Source: a candidate division BRC1 bacterium HGW-BRC1-1
Lineage (GTDB): Bacteria > Sumerlaeota > Sumerlaeia > Sumerlaeales > Sumerlaeaceae
Direction of reading: 5' to 3'
DNA length: 64,000 nt
Assembly: GCA_002842095.1 (NCBI GenBank)
Contig: PHCB01000002.1
Location: forward strand, 62,001 to 126,000
Shown: positions 8,002 to 19,347 of the stretch, piece by piece
Layout of the letters: every line of letters starts with the position of its first letter
Numbering within the stretch: the stretch's first letter is position 1
Program-made: the position numbers and the translations under genes
Notes under the pieces: model-generated
Told to the model about the DNA's origin: nothing
Databases searched by the model: none
Seen by the model: the letters and a program-made list of their open reading frames with translations, nothing else

Positions 8002-9747
8002 ATGATGGCTGAAGAGAAAGAGAACGAAGAGGTACCCGCAGGCGCGTCGGGAAACGGCGAAGAGGGGGATCAGTTCGAGGAGCTTCTTTCGGACTATCTG
8101 GACACCATGCCGGCGTTGAGCAATGGCCAACTGATCAAGGCCACCGTCATTGCCGTCAACAAAGAGTCGGTGTTGCTGGACGTTGGCGACAAAGCCGAGG
8201 CCATGGTCGACGTGCGTGAATTCCAGGATTTCCGCGGCAAATCGACGGTGAAAGCCGGCGACGAGATCGAAGTGATGATCCAGGGCCGCGACAACGAAAC
8301 CGGCAACCTGCGCGCTTCCTATCGCAACGCCCAACGTCAGGCCAACTGGGACCGCATCGTGGAGGCCCACGAAAAAAACCACACGCTTATCGGGGTGGTT
8401 AATAAGGTTATGGAAAACGGCGTGATGGTCGACGTCGGCATTCCCTGCTTCATGCACGCGAGCCAGATTGACCTCACCCGAGTGGAAGATTTGAAAACCA
8501 TGCTCGGACAGGAAGTGACGGTCCACGTGCTGGCGGTTAATCGCCCGCGTCACCGCGCCACGCTGTCGCGGCGCAAGGTGCTGGCGGAAGAGCAAAACGC
8601 AAAGCGCACCGAAGTAATGGCGACGCTGGAGATTGGCTCGACCATCAACGGCAAGGTGAAGAAGGGCGGCGTTGTCGAGTTCGGCGTGTTTGTCGATCTG
8701 GGCGGCGTGGACGGCCTGGTGCCGCGCGACGAGGTCGCATGGGAACGCCACGTGAAGCCGGCGGAAGTGCTCCGCGAAAACACCCACTATAATTTCAAGG
8801 TCATCGCCATCGACACCGAGCGGGGCCGCATCACCCTCAGCCGCAAGCAGATCAAGCCCGATCCCTGGGCAAAGGTTCCCTCGGAATATCCGGTGGACTC
8901 GGTCGTGACCGGCAAGGTGATCAACATCACCAACAATTGCGCCTATGTCCAACTGGCCGATGGCATCGAAGGGCGCATTCAGCGTGACGACCTGAGCTGG
9001 TCGCTGACGGTGAAGAAGCCAAGCGATGTGATGAAGAAGGGCGAGGAAGTCAGCGCCAAGGTGCTCGGCTATGAAGATTCGCGCCGGCTTCTGAATCTCG
9101 GCTTGAAGCAAACGAATGCCGACCCCTGGGACGACATCCAGGTTCGCTATCCGGAGAATTCGCGCCAGACCGTGAAGGTGATCGAAGTGGTTCCCTACGG
9201 CGCCTTCGTGAAGCTGGACGAGGAGAACAAGGGCCTCATTCACGTGAGCGACATGAGCCACGACCGCAATTTTAAAAACCCCAAGAAACTGGTGAACGTG
9301 GGTGACGAGATTGAGGCGATGGTGTTGAAACTCGATCGCACCGCACGGCGCATTAACATGGGCATCAAGCAGCTTACGGATGACCCCTGGAAAGCTTTCG
9401 TGAAGGCCAACCCCAAGGGGAGTGTCGTTACGGGCAAAGCCAGAAGCATCACCGGTTTTGGTGTGTTTGTGGAGCTTGCCCCGAAGATCGACGGTTTGCT
9501 GCACATCAGCCAGTGGAGCCGCGAGAAGGTTGATTCGCTGGAGAGCGTGGTCAAGGTCGGCGACGAACTGACGGTGAAGATCCTCAAGGTCGAACCGGAA
9601 ATTCAAAAGATCAGCCTCAGCCGCAAGGATTACATGCGTGAGGAAGAGCGTCGCACGGTGGATCAATACCGCGGCACCAAGGTGCAGAGCGCGACGACAA
9701 ACCTCGGCAGCCTGATCTCCGGCTTGAAAATTGATTTAAAGAAATAG
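8002..9747 (+). CDS. rpsA: 30S ribosomal protein S1
   Basis: A 581-residue S1 protein, which holds mRNA on the 30S subunit for initiation. Six S1 (OB-fold) RNA-binding repeats are visible, starting near residues 42, 128, 212, 298, 385 and 472. The later ones show the classic pattern, e.g. GAFVKLDEENKGLIHVSDMS and GFGVFVELAPKIDGLLHISQ. The first two repeats are more divergent, as in other S1 proteins where they dock on S2. An acidic N-terminal tail of about 35 residues precedes repeat 1. GTAGGAGA sits upstream of a double ATG; the second ATG (8005) is an equally possible start. A structured leader lies upstream and a hairpin-rich repeat downstream. Confidence 0.97.
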   Translation: MMAEEKENEEVPAGASGNGEEGDQFEELLSDYLDTMPALSNGQLIKATVIAVNKESVLLDVGDKAEAMVDVREFQDFRGKSTVKAGDEIEVMIQGRDNETGNLRASYRNAQRQANWDRIVEAHEKNHTLIGVVNKVMENGVMVDVGIPCFMHASQIDLTRVEDLKTMLGQEVTVHVLAVNRPRHRATLSRRKVLAEEQNAKRTEVMATLEIGSTINGKVKKGGVVEFGVFVDLGGVDGLVPRDEVAWERHVKPAEVLRENTHYNFKVIAIDTERGRITLSRKQIKPDPWAKVPSEYPVDSVVTGKVINITNNCAYVQLADGIEGRIQRDDLSWSLTVKKPSDVMKKGEEVSAKVLGYEDSRRLLNLGLKQTNADPWDDIQVRYPENSRQTVKVIEVVPYGAFVKLDEENKGLIHVSDMSHDRNFKNPKKLVNVGDEIEAMVLKLDRTARRINMGIKQLTDDPWKAFVKANPKGSVVTGKARSITGFGVFVELAPKIDGLLHISQWSREKVDSLESVVKVGDELTVKILKVEPEIQKISLSRKDYMREEERRTVDQYRGTKVQSATTNLGSLISGLKIDLKK

Positions 9748-9797
9748 TCCGAACAACCGTGGCTTTGCCGCCACTGGACAGTTCTGGTGAATACTCA

Positions 9798-9852
9798 GGT
9801 CCGCCCTTACGAACGATCGTAGGGGCGGACCTATCTGTTCGCCCAAAAGCCG
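9798..9852. repeat. Nested inverted-repeat element (possible dispersed repeat)
   Basis: GGTCCGCCCTTACG pairs with CGTAGGGGCGGACC with one mismatch, and GGGCGGAC pairs again with GTTCGCCC further on. The layout of GTAGGGGCGGACC, a short AT spacer, then GTTCGCCC resembles short hairpin repeats scattered through many bacterial genomes. It lies between rpsA and glgP and may also help terminate rpsA transcripts, although there is no long U-tract. Confidence 0.5.
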
Positions 9853-9998
9853 GCAGGTTCGCCCTTGCTCAGTTTTTGGCAAATTTCCTCCACTATGCCC
9901 CCTATCCTTGGAAGGGATTGGTGCGTTCGGTTTCAGATTGCCTCCGGATAGCGCAAGTGCCTTATAATCAGTAGTCGCAAATGCTATCAGGAGAGTTC

Positions 9999-12545
<2,547 letters not shown>

Positions 12546-12605
12546 CCGACACCGCGTCTGATTGGTTGGATTTTCTCATTGAGGAAATGCACCGCCTCTG
12601 AATGA

Positions 12606-14021
12606 ATGGCAGTCATGTACCCACGACTGTTTGCCATTCTTTGCGGAGCTTTTCTTATGACATCCACCCATGCTGCCTTTGCGGCGGACGATTCTTCGAC
12701 GACGTTTCCCGAGTATCTGCGGGCGAAAGCCAGTGAAACTCGGGACAACGAAGCACAGGAAGCCGAGCGGATGCGGCGGTTGCGTCGGGATTTTGGCCTG
12801 GACGCTGCTGCAATGCTTAAAAAGATTCAGAACGTTATTCCTGATGCCACCAAGGCGGACCTGGAAAAGTGGACCAACGACCGAAGTCTTCAATGGCTGG
12901 TGTTGGACGGAGAGGTCCGTTACTTCCGTCGGGAACCGGCAAACCTTCTGCGAGTCAACAAAGAGGCTAAAGCGCGTAAAGGTAAGGAAGAAGAGAAGGC
13001 TGTGGCGGCCGATCCATCGCTGCGCGATACGGCCAAGTTTGTTTTGAACGATCACCTGAGCGATGCCGTTCAGGCCGCCCAAAGCCAATCAACCACCACG
13101 GTACTACCTGTCCGTTTTCGCGTCGAGCATGTCATCCGGGTGAAACCTGGTGTGGTTCCCAAGGGCGAGACGATTCGCTGTTGGATGCCCTTCCCGCAGG
13201 ACTACCGCCATCAGCGCGGCGGTGAGAACCTGCGCACCCAACCCGAGAACCATGAGATAGCACCCAACGGTGTGCCCATGCGAACTGTGTACATGGAGCA
13301 GCCCTCGGCGGGGACGAGCGAGACCGTCTTCCGCGCCCAATACGAGTATGCCTCGGCAGATTATTTGTCGGGCGTGGGTGACAAGGGCTCACCGATGGAC
13401 CTTTCCAACCCGGAAACCTCGGCGGCTCTGGAGTCGCGTCTGCCCCATCTGGATTTGACGTCCGACCTGCGGGCACTGGCGGCGTCCATTGTGGGCGACG
13501 AGACCGACCCCGTCGTCAAGGCCCGCCTCATCTGGCTTTGGATTGATGGCAACATTGGTTATTCTTCGGAATTTGAGTATGCCATCATGCCGCGCATCGT
13601 GGAGAAAATCATGGCCACGCGCCGTGGCGACTGCGGCGTGCAGGCGTTGTTTTTCATGGCACTGTGTCGCGCGGCGGGCGTTCCCGCGCGCTGGCAAAGC
13701 GGATGGGTTACGCGTCCCGGCGGATGGAACATGCACGACTGGACCGAGTTCTGGGCGGGCGATGCGCAGGGCTGGGTTCCCGCAGATCCATCGGCAGGGG
13801 TTCGTTCCACTGCGAAAGATGACGCCGTGAAATATTTCTTTTTCGGCGGCATCGATGCCTACCGCATGATCGCCAACCTCGATTACGCACGCCCCTTCGA
13901 TCCGCCCAAACAACACTGGGCGTCAGACCCCGTTGACAACCAACGCGGCGAAGTGGAGTGGAGCGGGGGCAATCTGTATTATGACGCGTGGGATTATGAC
14001 GTTAAGGTGGAGGCGTTCTGA
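12606..14021 (+). CDS. Secreted transglutaminase-like (papain-fold) protein
   Basis: A 471-residue protein with a signal peptide ending near AAFA. The C-terminal half has a transglutaminase-core domain: Cys in RRGDCGVQALFFMALCRAAG, His in NMHDWTEFW, and Asp in WVPADPSAG form the expected Cys-His-Asp triad. Bacterial members act as peptidases, amidases or protein cross-linkers in the periplasm; substrate unknown here. The N-terminal 150 residues are charged and alpha-helical with no recognised domain, and a central beta-rich part (about 155-250) resembles the N-terminal domain often found before this core. A second ATG at 12615 is an alternative start; neither has a clear ribosome binding site. 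It starts 60 bases after glgP but is unlikely to be related in function. Confidence 0.88.
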   Translation: MAVMYPRLFAILCGAFLMTSTHAAFAADDSSTTFPEYLRAKASETRDNEAQEAERMRRLRRDFGLDAAAMLKKIQNVIPDATKADLEKWTNDRSLQWLVLDGEVRYFRREPANLLRVNKEAKARKGKEEEKAVAADPSLRDTAKFVLNDHLSDAVQAAQSQSTTTVLPVRFRVEHVIRVKPGVVPKGETIRCWMPFPQDYRHQRGGENLRTQPENHEIAPNGVPMRTVYMEQPSAGTSETVFRAQYEYASADYLSGVGDKGSPMDLSNPETSAALESRLPHLDLTSDLRALAASIVGDETDPVVKARLIWLWIDGNIGYSSEFEYAIMPRIVEKIMATRRGDCGVQALFFMALCRAAGVPARWQSGWVTRPGGWNMHDWTEFWAGDAQGWVPADPSAGVRSTAKDDAVKYFFFGGIDAYRMIANLDYARPFDPPKQHWASDPVDNQRGEVEWSGGNLYYDAWDYDVKVEAF

Positions 14022-14070
14022 ACCTCGAAAACTTCCAGAGATAAATGCGGGACGGGCGAAGAAAATCCCG

Positions 14071-14082
14071 CCAACATGTTGG
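14071..14082. promoter_or_regulatory. 12-bp perfect palindrome upstream of the RND operon
   Basis: CCAACATGTTGG is a perfect palindrome 70 bases before the adaptor start. A GCGGGA/TCCCGC hairpin lies directly before it and could be the tail of the transglutaminase transcript. RND operons are commonly repressed by TetR-type dimers that bind such sites, but no regulator gene is adjacent, so operator function is speculation. Confidence 0.3.
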
Positions 14083-14151
14083 TTTATGAAACCTTATACT
14101 CTTAATGTGTTTCGCAGTGCGGCCCGTGGTTAAGTCGCACGGGAGGTTCGT

Positions 14152-15552
14152 TTGATTTTGTTCTCGTGTGGTTTGAGCCTCAGGTCTGGTTGGTTACATT
14201 TCGCCGTGGCACTGGTGGCGATTGCCGCTTTGTCGGGTTGTGGGAATTCGGGCGGAGAGAAGAAAGAGGGGGGCGCGGCTGGGAAGTCTGGCGCGGCACG
14301 CGAATTTCCGGTGCGCATCGCGAAGGTGACTGTTCAGCCCGTGACCTACCATATTGAAACCGTGGGCGATGTGGTGGAGGAGAACACGTTTCAAATTGCG
14401 GCCAGAGCTGCGGGGTCTGTTCAGCATGTGCGCATGAGTGAAGGCGACCGCGTGACGACCGGCATGGAGCTTTGTCGCATCGATTACGAGCGTTACGAAC
14501 TGCTCGTAAACCAGGGGCAGAATGCCCTCGAAGAGGCTCGGGCCGCGGTAAAACGCAACGAGGCAGACCTGGCCGACATCGCGCGCCAGACCAGTTCCAC
14601 GGTCGAGACGGCGCGCCTGGATCTGGAACTGGCAGAGAGCGAATATCGGCGGCGTCAGGGTTTGGTCGGCGGACAGATTATCAGTGTCGAAGATCGCCTT
14701 AACGCCGAGTTGAAGTATCGTCGCGCGAAGACGCTGGCGGAGGACGCAGTGAACGCCTCGCGAACCAAAGTGGCACTGGCTCAGAGCAAAGTGGCCGAAG
14801 CCCATGCCGGGGTGGAAGCGGCACAGCTCGCGCTGGATCTGGCGCGGAACGATCTTGAACGGGCCGTGGTTAAGGCACCCATCGCAGGCGTGATTCAACA
14901 GCGGCTCGTGAGCGAGGGCGACTACGTGAAGACTGGCGATACGGTGGCTGTGATGGTGCAGACGGATCCCTTGAGGTTGAGGTTTACGGTGCCCCCGTCA
15001 AAATCTGCCATTATCACGACCAACATGACAGTTCGTTTTTCGGTGCCGGCCCACGCTCAACGCGAATTCAGCGCCGGCATTTATGATGTGGGTGCGGTGG
15101 CAGATCCGGTTTCCAGAGCTGTCACCTGTTGGGCGCGCATATCCAACCCCGAGGGCCTGTTACGGCCCGGCAACTTTGCCAAGGTTGAGTTGGATGTGCG
15201 GAGCAATAATGAAGCCGTCGTGGCACCCATGACCGCCGTGCTACCCACCGAAGCCGGGGTGGTGGTTTATCTGGTTCAGGATGGCCGGGCAATTCGTCGC
15301 AAAGTTACCACGGGCGTCCAGGTGTCGGGTGACGCCATAGAGATCGTGGAAGGTTTGCATCCCGGCGAGACATTGGTTGTGGATGGGGGCGATTCCCTTA
15401 CGGATAATGTGCCCGTGCGCATTGTGGGCGACGCCGTGACCATCTCATCGACTGACGGAATGACATCATCTCCCGGGCGTGTGGATGGGGGGATGGTTTC
15501 GGGTGATGAGCCGACCACCTCTGCGTCCGCGTCGGGCAACCATCAGCCATGA
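14152..15552 (+). CDS. RND efflux periplasmic adaptor lipoprotein
   Basis: A 466-residue membrane fusion protein that links an inner-membrane RND pump to an outer-membrane channel. The lipobox ALSGC places the lipidated cysteine at residue 30. Next come the first half of a barrel-sandwich (VVEENTFQIAARAAGSVQHV), a long helical hairpin from about residue 115 to 235, and the second half with the lipoyl signature VVKAPIAGVIQQRLVSEGDY. The beta-barrel and membrane-proximal domains follow, ending in a Ser/Thr-rich tail. The start is a TTG five bases after GGGAGG. The stop overlaps the pump gene by four bases. No outer-membrane factor gene is nearby, so a shared TolC-type channel elsewhere is likely. 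Substrate unknown. Confidence 0.92.
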   Translation: MILFSCGLSLRSGWLHFAVALVAIAALSGCGNSGGEKKEGGAAGKSGAAREFPVRIAKVTVQPVTYHIETVGDVVEENTFQIAARAAGSVQHVRMSEGDRVTTGMELCRIDYERYELLVNQGQNALEEARAAVKRNEADLADIARQTSSTVETARLDLELAESEYRRRQGLVGGQIISVEDRLNAELKYRRAKTLAEDAVNASRTKVALAQSKVAEAHAGVEAAQLALDLARNDLERAVVKAPIAGVIQQRLVSEGDYVKTGDTVAVMVQTDPLRLRFTVPPSKSAIITTNMTVRFSVPAHAQREFSAGIYDVGAVADPVSRAVTCWARISNPEGLLRPGNFAKVELDVRSNNEAVVAPMTAVLPTEAGVVVYLVQDGRAIRRKVTTGVQVSGDAIEIVEGLHPGETLVVDGGDSLTDNVPVRIVGDAVTISSTDGMTSSPGRVDGGMVSGDEPTTSASASGNHQP

Positions 15553-18500
15553 GTCTTGCCTCCATATCCATCCGTAATCCGGTTTTCGCCTGGATGCTGA
15601 TGCTGGCCATGATCGTTTTTGGCATCATCAGCTTCAATCGTCTGGGCGTCAGCCAGTTCCCGGATGTCGACTATCCGGTTGTTTCCATTTCAGCGTCTCT
15701 TGAGGGCGCTGCCCCCGAAGTGATGGAATCGGATGTGGTCGACGTGTTGGAAGATGCGGTGATGAGCGTTGAGGGTGTGCGCGAGGTTTCCTCAACCTGT
15801 CGTCAGGGTTCCGCAAACGTATCTATTGAATTCCAGATGTCGCGCGACATTGAGCAGGCAGTGCAGGATGTGCAGTCGAAGATCGCCCAGGCGCAGCGCA
15901 CGTTGCCGCGTGATCTTGATCCGCCCATCGTGAGAAAAACCAATCCGGAGGATCAGCCAATTATGTGGCTGAGCCTGACGGGTACGCTCAGTCAGCAGCA
16001 AATCAGTGAGTACGCCCGCAACGATTTGCGCGATAAATTTTTGACCGTGGCGGGTATCGGGGAGGTGCGCCTGGGGGGATATCTGGAGCGCAATGTGCGC
16101 ATCTGGATCAAGGCCGACGATCTGCGGGCACGCGGTCTGGGCATTGATCAGGTGGTGACGGCGGTCCAACGCCAACACGTGGAACTGCCCGCCGGCCGAC
16201 TGGAGGGACCCAACCGCGTGGCCAACGTGCGCGTGGAGGGTGAGGCGCTCAATATCGATCAGATTCGTAATCTCCAGATTGCCGACATTAACGGCGCGCC
16301 GGTTTACCTGAGGGATGTTGCCCTTGTAGAAGATGGTTTTGAGGATCGTGTGCGTGCCTCGCGAACCGATGGACTGCCCGCTCAGGGGATGGGCATCATC
16401 AAGCAGCGCGGGGCAAACGCCGTCGCTGTAGCCGATGGTGTGCGGGAACGTGTGGCGGAGATTCAGAAAACCATGCCCGAGGGCATGGAACTGAAGATTC
16501 GGGTGGATAATACGCGGTTCATCAAGAATGCCACCCACGAAATCCAAATCGATCTTATGCTCGCGGTTTTGCTCACGGCCTTTGTCTGCTGGGCTTTTCT
16601 GGGTTCCTTATCCTCCACGTTCAACGTGGTGCTGGCGATTCCCGTGTCCATCCTCGGCACGTTCGCGGTCATGTATTTCATCGGTTTCACGCTGAACACC
16701 TTCACGCTTCTGGCCCTTTCGCTCTCCATCGGCATTGTCGTGGATGATGCCATTATGGTGCTGGAGAACATTTACCGCCACGCCGAGCTTGGAGAAAACA
16801 AGGTCACTGCGGCCCGGCGGGGAACGGAGCAGATAACTTTCGCAGCACTGGCTGCCACGCTGGCCATCGTGGCCATCTTCCTTCCGGTGGCATTTATGGA
16901 AGGCGTTATTGGGCGCTTCTTCTTTCAGTTCGGCGTAGTGTTGTCGGTGGCGGTCATGATTTCGCTGGTGGAGGCGCTCACTTTTGCGCCCGCCCGGTGC
17001 AGTCAATTCCTACGTGTGGGCACCCGAGGCAATTGGATTGAGCGCGCCGTGGGCTCCGGCTTTGAAAAACTTGCCATCGGCTATCGCCGTCTCCTCGCGC
17101 TGGTCTTGCGCTGGCGACTGATTACGCTCCTCATCGCGTTCTCACTATTTGGCGCGTCGCTTCTGCTCGTGCGTAGTCTGAAAACAGAATTCATCCCGGC
17201 GCAGGATCAAGGCTATCTCATTGCGCGGGTCGTGTCGCCCGTCGCGTCCAGTCTTGAGTACACCGATAATGTAATGCGCGAAGTGGAAAAAGTCATTGGC
17301 TCTCAACCCGAGGTGGAGGGGATGCTCTCCATTGTGGGCGCCGGAAACCTGAATTCGGGGCTGCAATTTGTGACGCTGAAACCGCGTGAAGAACGCGAGG
17401 CTTCTCAGCAGCAGTTGATGGAACGGTTGCGCCCTCAACTGAACATCTTCCCGGGTACCCGCGTGGTGCTTCAAGACACGTCCACAGCGGGCTTCGGAGC
17501 AGGCCGTGGCTTCCCTGTGGAGTTTACCGTGCGTGGTGCTAACTGGAAAGCCCTTGGCGATAGCGCCGAGCAAATGATGGCCGGCATGCGCAACTCCGGA
17601 ATGATGGTCGACGTGGACACCGACTACCGCGTGGGGCTCCCGGAAGTGAAGGTGGAGCCCGACCGCAACAAGGCGCTGTCGCAGGATGTGGACGTGCAAT
17701 CCATTGCCCAGGTAATCAGCACGCTTATCGGTGGTCAGCGCGTGGCGCGCTACAAAAGTGAAGGCCGACGCTATGATGTGCGGATGCGCCTGTTGAAAGA
17801 TGAACGCCTGCGTCCGGAGGACATCGGGAATTTGTATGTCCGCAATCGCGCGGGGCGGCTTGTGCCGCTGTCCGAGGTGAGCAACGTGAAGGTGGAGCCG
17901 TCGTTACAAAGCATCACGCGCAAACAGCGCGAGCGCGCCATCACGGTCTATGCAAACCCGGCGCCGGGTGTGAGTCAGGATGAGGCTCTGGCCGAGGTGG
18001 AAAAACTCGCGACTCAGCTTCCCGATGGCTACAAGGTCGTGCTCAGCGGATCGAGTCAGGTTTTCCGCGAGTCAATGAACAGCCTATTGTTCGCCATGAT
18101 ATTGGGGCTTACGGCCGCCTACATGGTGCTTGGGTCGCAGTTCAATAGCTTCATCCACCCGATCACCGTTTTCATGGCGCTGCCTTTCAGTGTCACCGGT
18201 GCGTTGCTGGCCATTGTGCTCACGGGTGGGACCATCAATATTTTCAGCCTGATTGGCATCATTCTGTTGTTGGGAATCGTGAAGAAGAATTCCATTTTGC
18301 TGGTGGATTACACGAACCAGATGCGTGAGCGTGGAGACGATGTTCACAGCGCGCTGATGCATGCCTGCCCCGTGCGCTTACGCCCGATTCTGATGACCAC
18401 GGTGGCCATGATAGCGGGAGCGATTCCGGGAGCCCTTGCGACCGGACCCGGCGCGGAACTGCGCCGTCCGATGAATGTTGCCGTGATCGGTGGACTGATC

Positions 18501-18653
18501 ATCTCGACAGCATTGACGCTTCTCGTCGTTCCCTGTTTTTATAGTCTCGTGGATCAGGGTATCGTCTCGGTGAGGCGATGGCTGGGGATGTCGCCGGTAC
18601 AGTCGGATAAGATGATCGCTGAAAAAACTGCCACCCCCGCCGAGGAAGTGTAG
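15549..18653 (+). CDS. RND efflux transporter permease (AcrB/HAE1 family)
   Basis: A 1034-residue inner-membrane proton/drug antiporter, the normal length for HAE1 pumps. The N-terminus SLASISIRNPVFAWMLMLAM is typical. The proton-relay aspartates are in GIVVDDAIMVLENIYRHAE of TM4 and the matching lysine is in KKNSILLVDYTNQ of TM10. Twelve membrane helices and two large periplasmic loops fit the fold. NEXT to it, the adaptor gene overlaps by four bases, so the two are translated together. The substrate cannot be read from sequence; AcrB-type pumps export hydrophobic or amphiphilic compounds. The sequence ends at the terminator shared tail-to-tail with the cold-shock gene. Confidence 0.95.
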   Translation: MSLASISIRNPVFAWMLMLAMIVFGIISFNRLGVSQFPDVDYPVVSISASLEGAAPEVMESDVVDVLEDAVMSVEGVREVSSTCRQGSANVSIEFQMSRDIEQAVQDVQSKIAQAQRTLPRDLDPPIVRKTNPEDQPIMWLSLTGTLSQQQISEYARNDLRDKFLTVAGIGEVRLGGYLERNVRIWIKADDLRARGLGIDQVVTAVQRQHVELPAGRLEGPNRVANVRVEGEALNIDQIRNLQIADINGAPVYLRDVALVEDGFEDRVRASRTDGLPAQGMGIIKQRGANAVAVADGVRERVAEIQKTMPEGMELKIRVDNTRFIKNATHEIQIDLMLAVLLTAFVCWAFLGSLSSTFNVVLAIPVSILGTFAVMYFIGFTLNTFTLLALSLSIGIVVDDAIMVLENIYRHAELGENKVTAARRGTEQITFAALAATLAIVAIFLPVAFMEGVIGRFFFQFGVVLSVAVMISLVEALTFAPARCSQFLRVGTRGNWIERAVGSGFEKLAIGYRRLLALVLRWRLITLLIAFSLFGASLLLVRSLKTEFIPAQDQGYLIARVVSPVASSLEYTDNVMREVEKVIGSQPEVEGMLSIVGAGNLNSGLQFVTLKPREEREASQQQLMERLRPQLNIFPGTRVVLQDTSTAGFGAGRGFPVEFTVRGANWKALGDSAEQMMAGMRNSGMMVDVDTDYRVGLPEVKVEPDRNKALSQDVDVQSIAQVISTLIGGQRVARYKSEGRRYDVRMRLLKDERLRPEDIGNLYVRNRAGRLVPLSEVSNVKVEPSLQSITRKQRERAITVYANPAPGVSQDEALAEVEKLATQLPDGYKVVLSGSSQVFRESMNSLLFAMILGLTAAYMVLGSQFNSFIHPITVFMALPFSVTGALLAIVLTGGTINIFSLIGIILLLGIVKKNSILLVDYTNQMRERGDDVHSALMHACPVRLRPILMTTVAMIAGAIPGALATGPGAELRRPMNVAVIGGLIISTALTLLVVPCFYSLVDQGIVSVRRWLGMSPVQSDKMIAEKTATPAEEV

Positions 18654-18665
18654 CTTCCATTTAAC

Positions 18666-18704
18666 AAAAAAAACGCGCCCCACGCACATTGTGCGGGGTC
18701 GCGT
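18666..18704 (-). terminator. Terminator of the cold-shock gene (possibly bidirectional)
   Basis: On the minus strand ACGCGACCCCGCAC pairs with GTGCGTGGGGCGCGT, with one bulge and a 3-nt loop, followed by eight T residues. It lies 35 bases past the cold-shock stop and 13 bases past the RND pump stop on the other strand, where the U-tract is missing. Confidence 0.85.
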
Positions 18705-18738
18705 ATCAAGCGGTGGTGCTGAAACGAAACGCGTTTTT

Positions 18739-18939
18739 TCAGGCGCGTTGGACGTTGATTGCCTGCGGGCCTTTGGGGCCGTCGGAGACTTCAAACGTTA
18801 CGGGGTCTCCGTCTTTCAGGCTCTTGTAACCGTCTCCCGTGATGGCGGAGTAATGGACGAAAAGATCCGCTCCGGTTTCAGGGGTGATGAAGCCATAACC
18901 CTTTTGATCGTTGAACCATTTCACTGTGCCGTTCGCCAT
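18739..18939 (-). CDS. Cold-shock domain protein (CspA family)
   Basis: A 66-residue single-domain cold-shock protein that binds single-stranded RNA/DNA and melts mRNA structure. RNP1 is KGYGFI and RNP2 is LFVHYS, both intact, and the opening [12 protein letters not shown] is canonical. ATG at 18939 has AGGAGAG four to five bases upstream; the frame stays open further upstream but without homology. A perfect TTAAGTC/GACTTAA inverted repeat lies 50 bases upstream, and a strong terminator closes the gene. Whether it is cold-induced or constitutive is not shown. Confidence 0.97.
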   Translation of the reverse strand: MANGTVKWFNDQKGYGFITPETGADLFVHYSAITGDGYKSLKDGDPVTFEVSDGPKGPQAINVQRA

Positions 18940-18988
18940 GTTGCTCTCCTGTTTTGGGGCTTTTCGCCCTGTTAGTGTAACGATGATT

Positions 18989-19007
18989 TTAAGTCGCGAT
19001 GACTTAA
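18989..19007. promoter_or_regulatory. Inverted repeat upstream of the cold-shock gene
   Basis: TTAAGTC and GACTTAA form perfect 7-bp arms around a 5-bp centre, directly after the stop codon of the small membrane protein gene and 50 bases before the cold-shock start. It could be an operator or a leader hairpin; no loop-plus-U-tract terminator is formed. Confidence 0.35.
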
Positions 19008-19250
19008 TTAGTGGCCGGTTGGTTGCTCGGGAAGCTTGCGTTTGGGCCAGAACCATTCGGCCCCCTTATCGCCATGTTTCGCAGCTTCACGAACTATGTA
19101 GATGTAAAGATTCGCCAGCACAATGGGCCCCAATAGAAGCGAAGCGGCGAAGATGAGCATTTGGCGAAGTTGACTATAACCCAGCTCAAGAGACCATTTT
19201 GCGGAAACAATCGCGCAACATAGATTGCCATAAAAAATTACTGGGAACAT
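19008..19250 (-). CDS. Small two-helix membrane protein, unknown
   Basis: An 80-residue protein with a hydrophobic N-terminus and a second clear membrane helix ([20 protein letters not shown]), then a basic/aromatic cytoplasmic tail containing [19 protein letters not shown] at 19250 has AGGTGA five bases upstream; a GTG three codons earlier is less likely. The helix with central L-G-P-I/V followed by R-E-A-K resembles small conserved hypothetical proteins of unknown role. Same strand as the cold-shock gene downstream, separated by the inverted repeat. Confidence 0.6.
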   Translation of the reverse strand: MFPVIFYGNLCCAIVSAKWSLELGYSQLRQMLIFAASLLLGPIVLANLYIYIVREAAKHGDKGAEWFWPKRKLPEQPTGH

Positions 19251-19347
19251 TCTTTTCACCTTCTTCGCCTACTGGTATCCGAACCCCTTTCGGAGGCTTG
19301 GATTTCCTCTCACTAACCGGCAGGCTATGGTTGGCCGGAAAGAATGC

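Noticed and set aside
7927-9666. A 579-codon frame opposite rpsA
   Set aside because: It mirrors the six S1 repeats on the other strand and has the His/Asp/Leu-rich composition of antisense frames; rpsA is certain.
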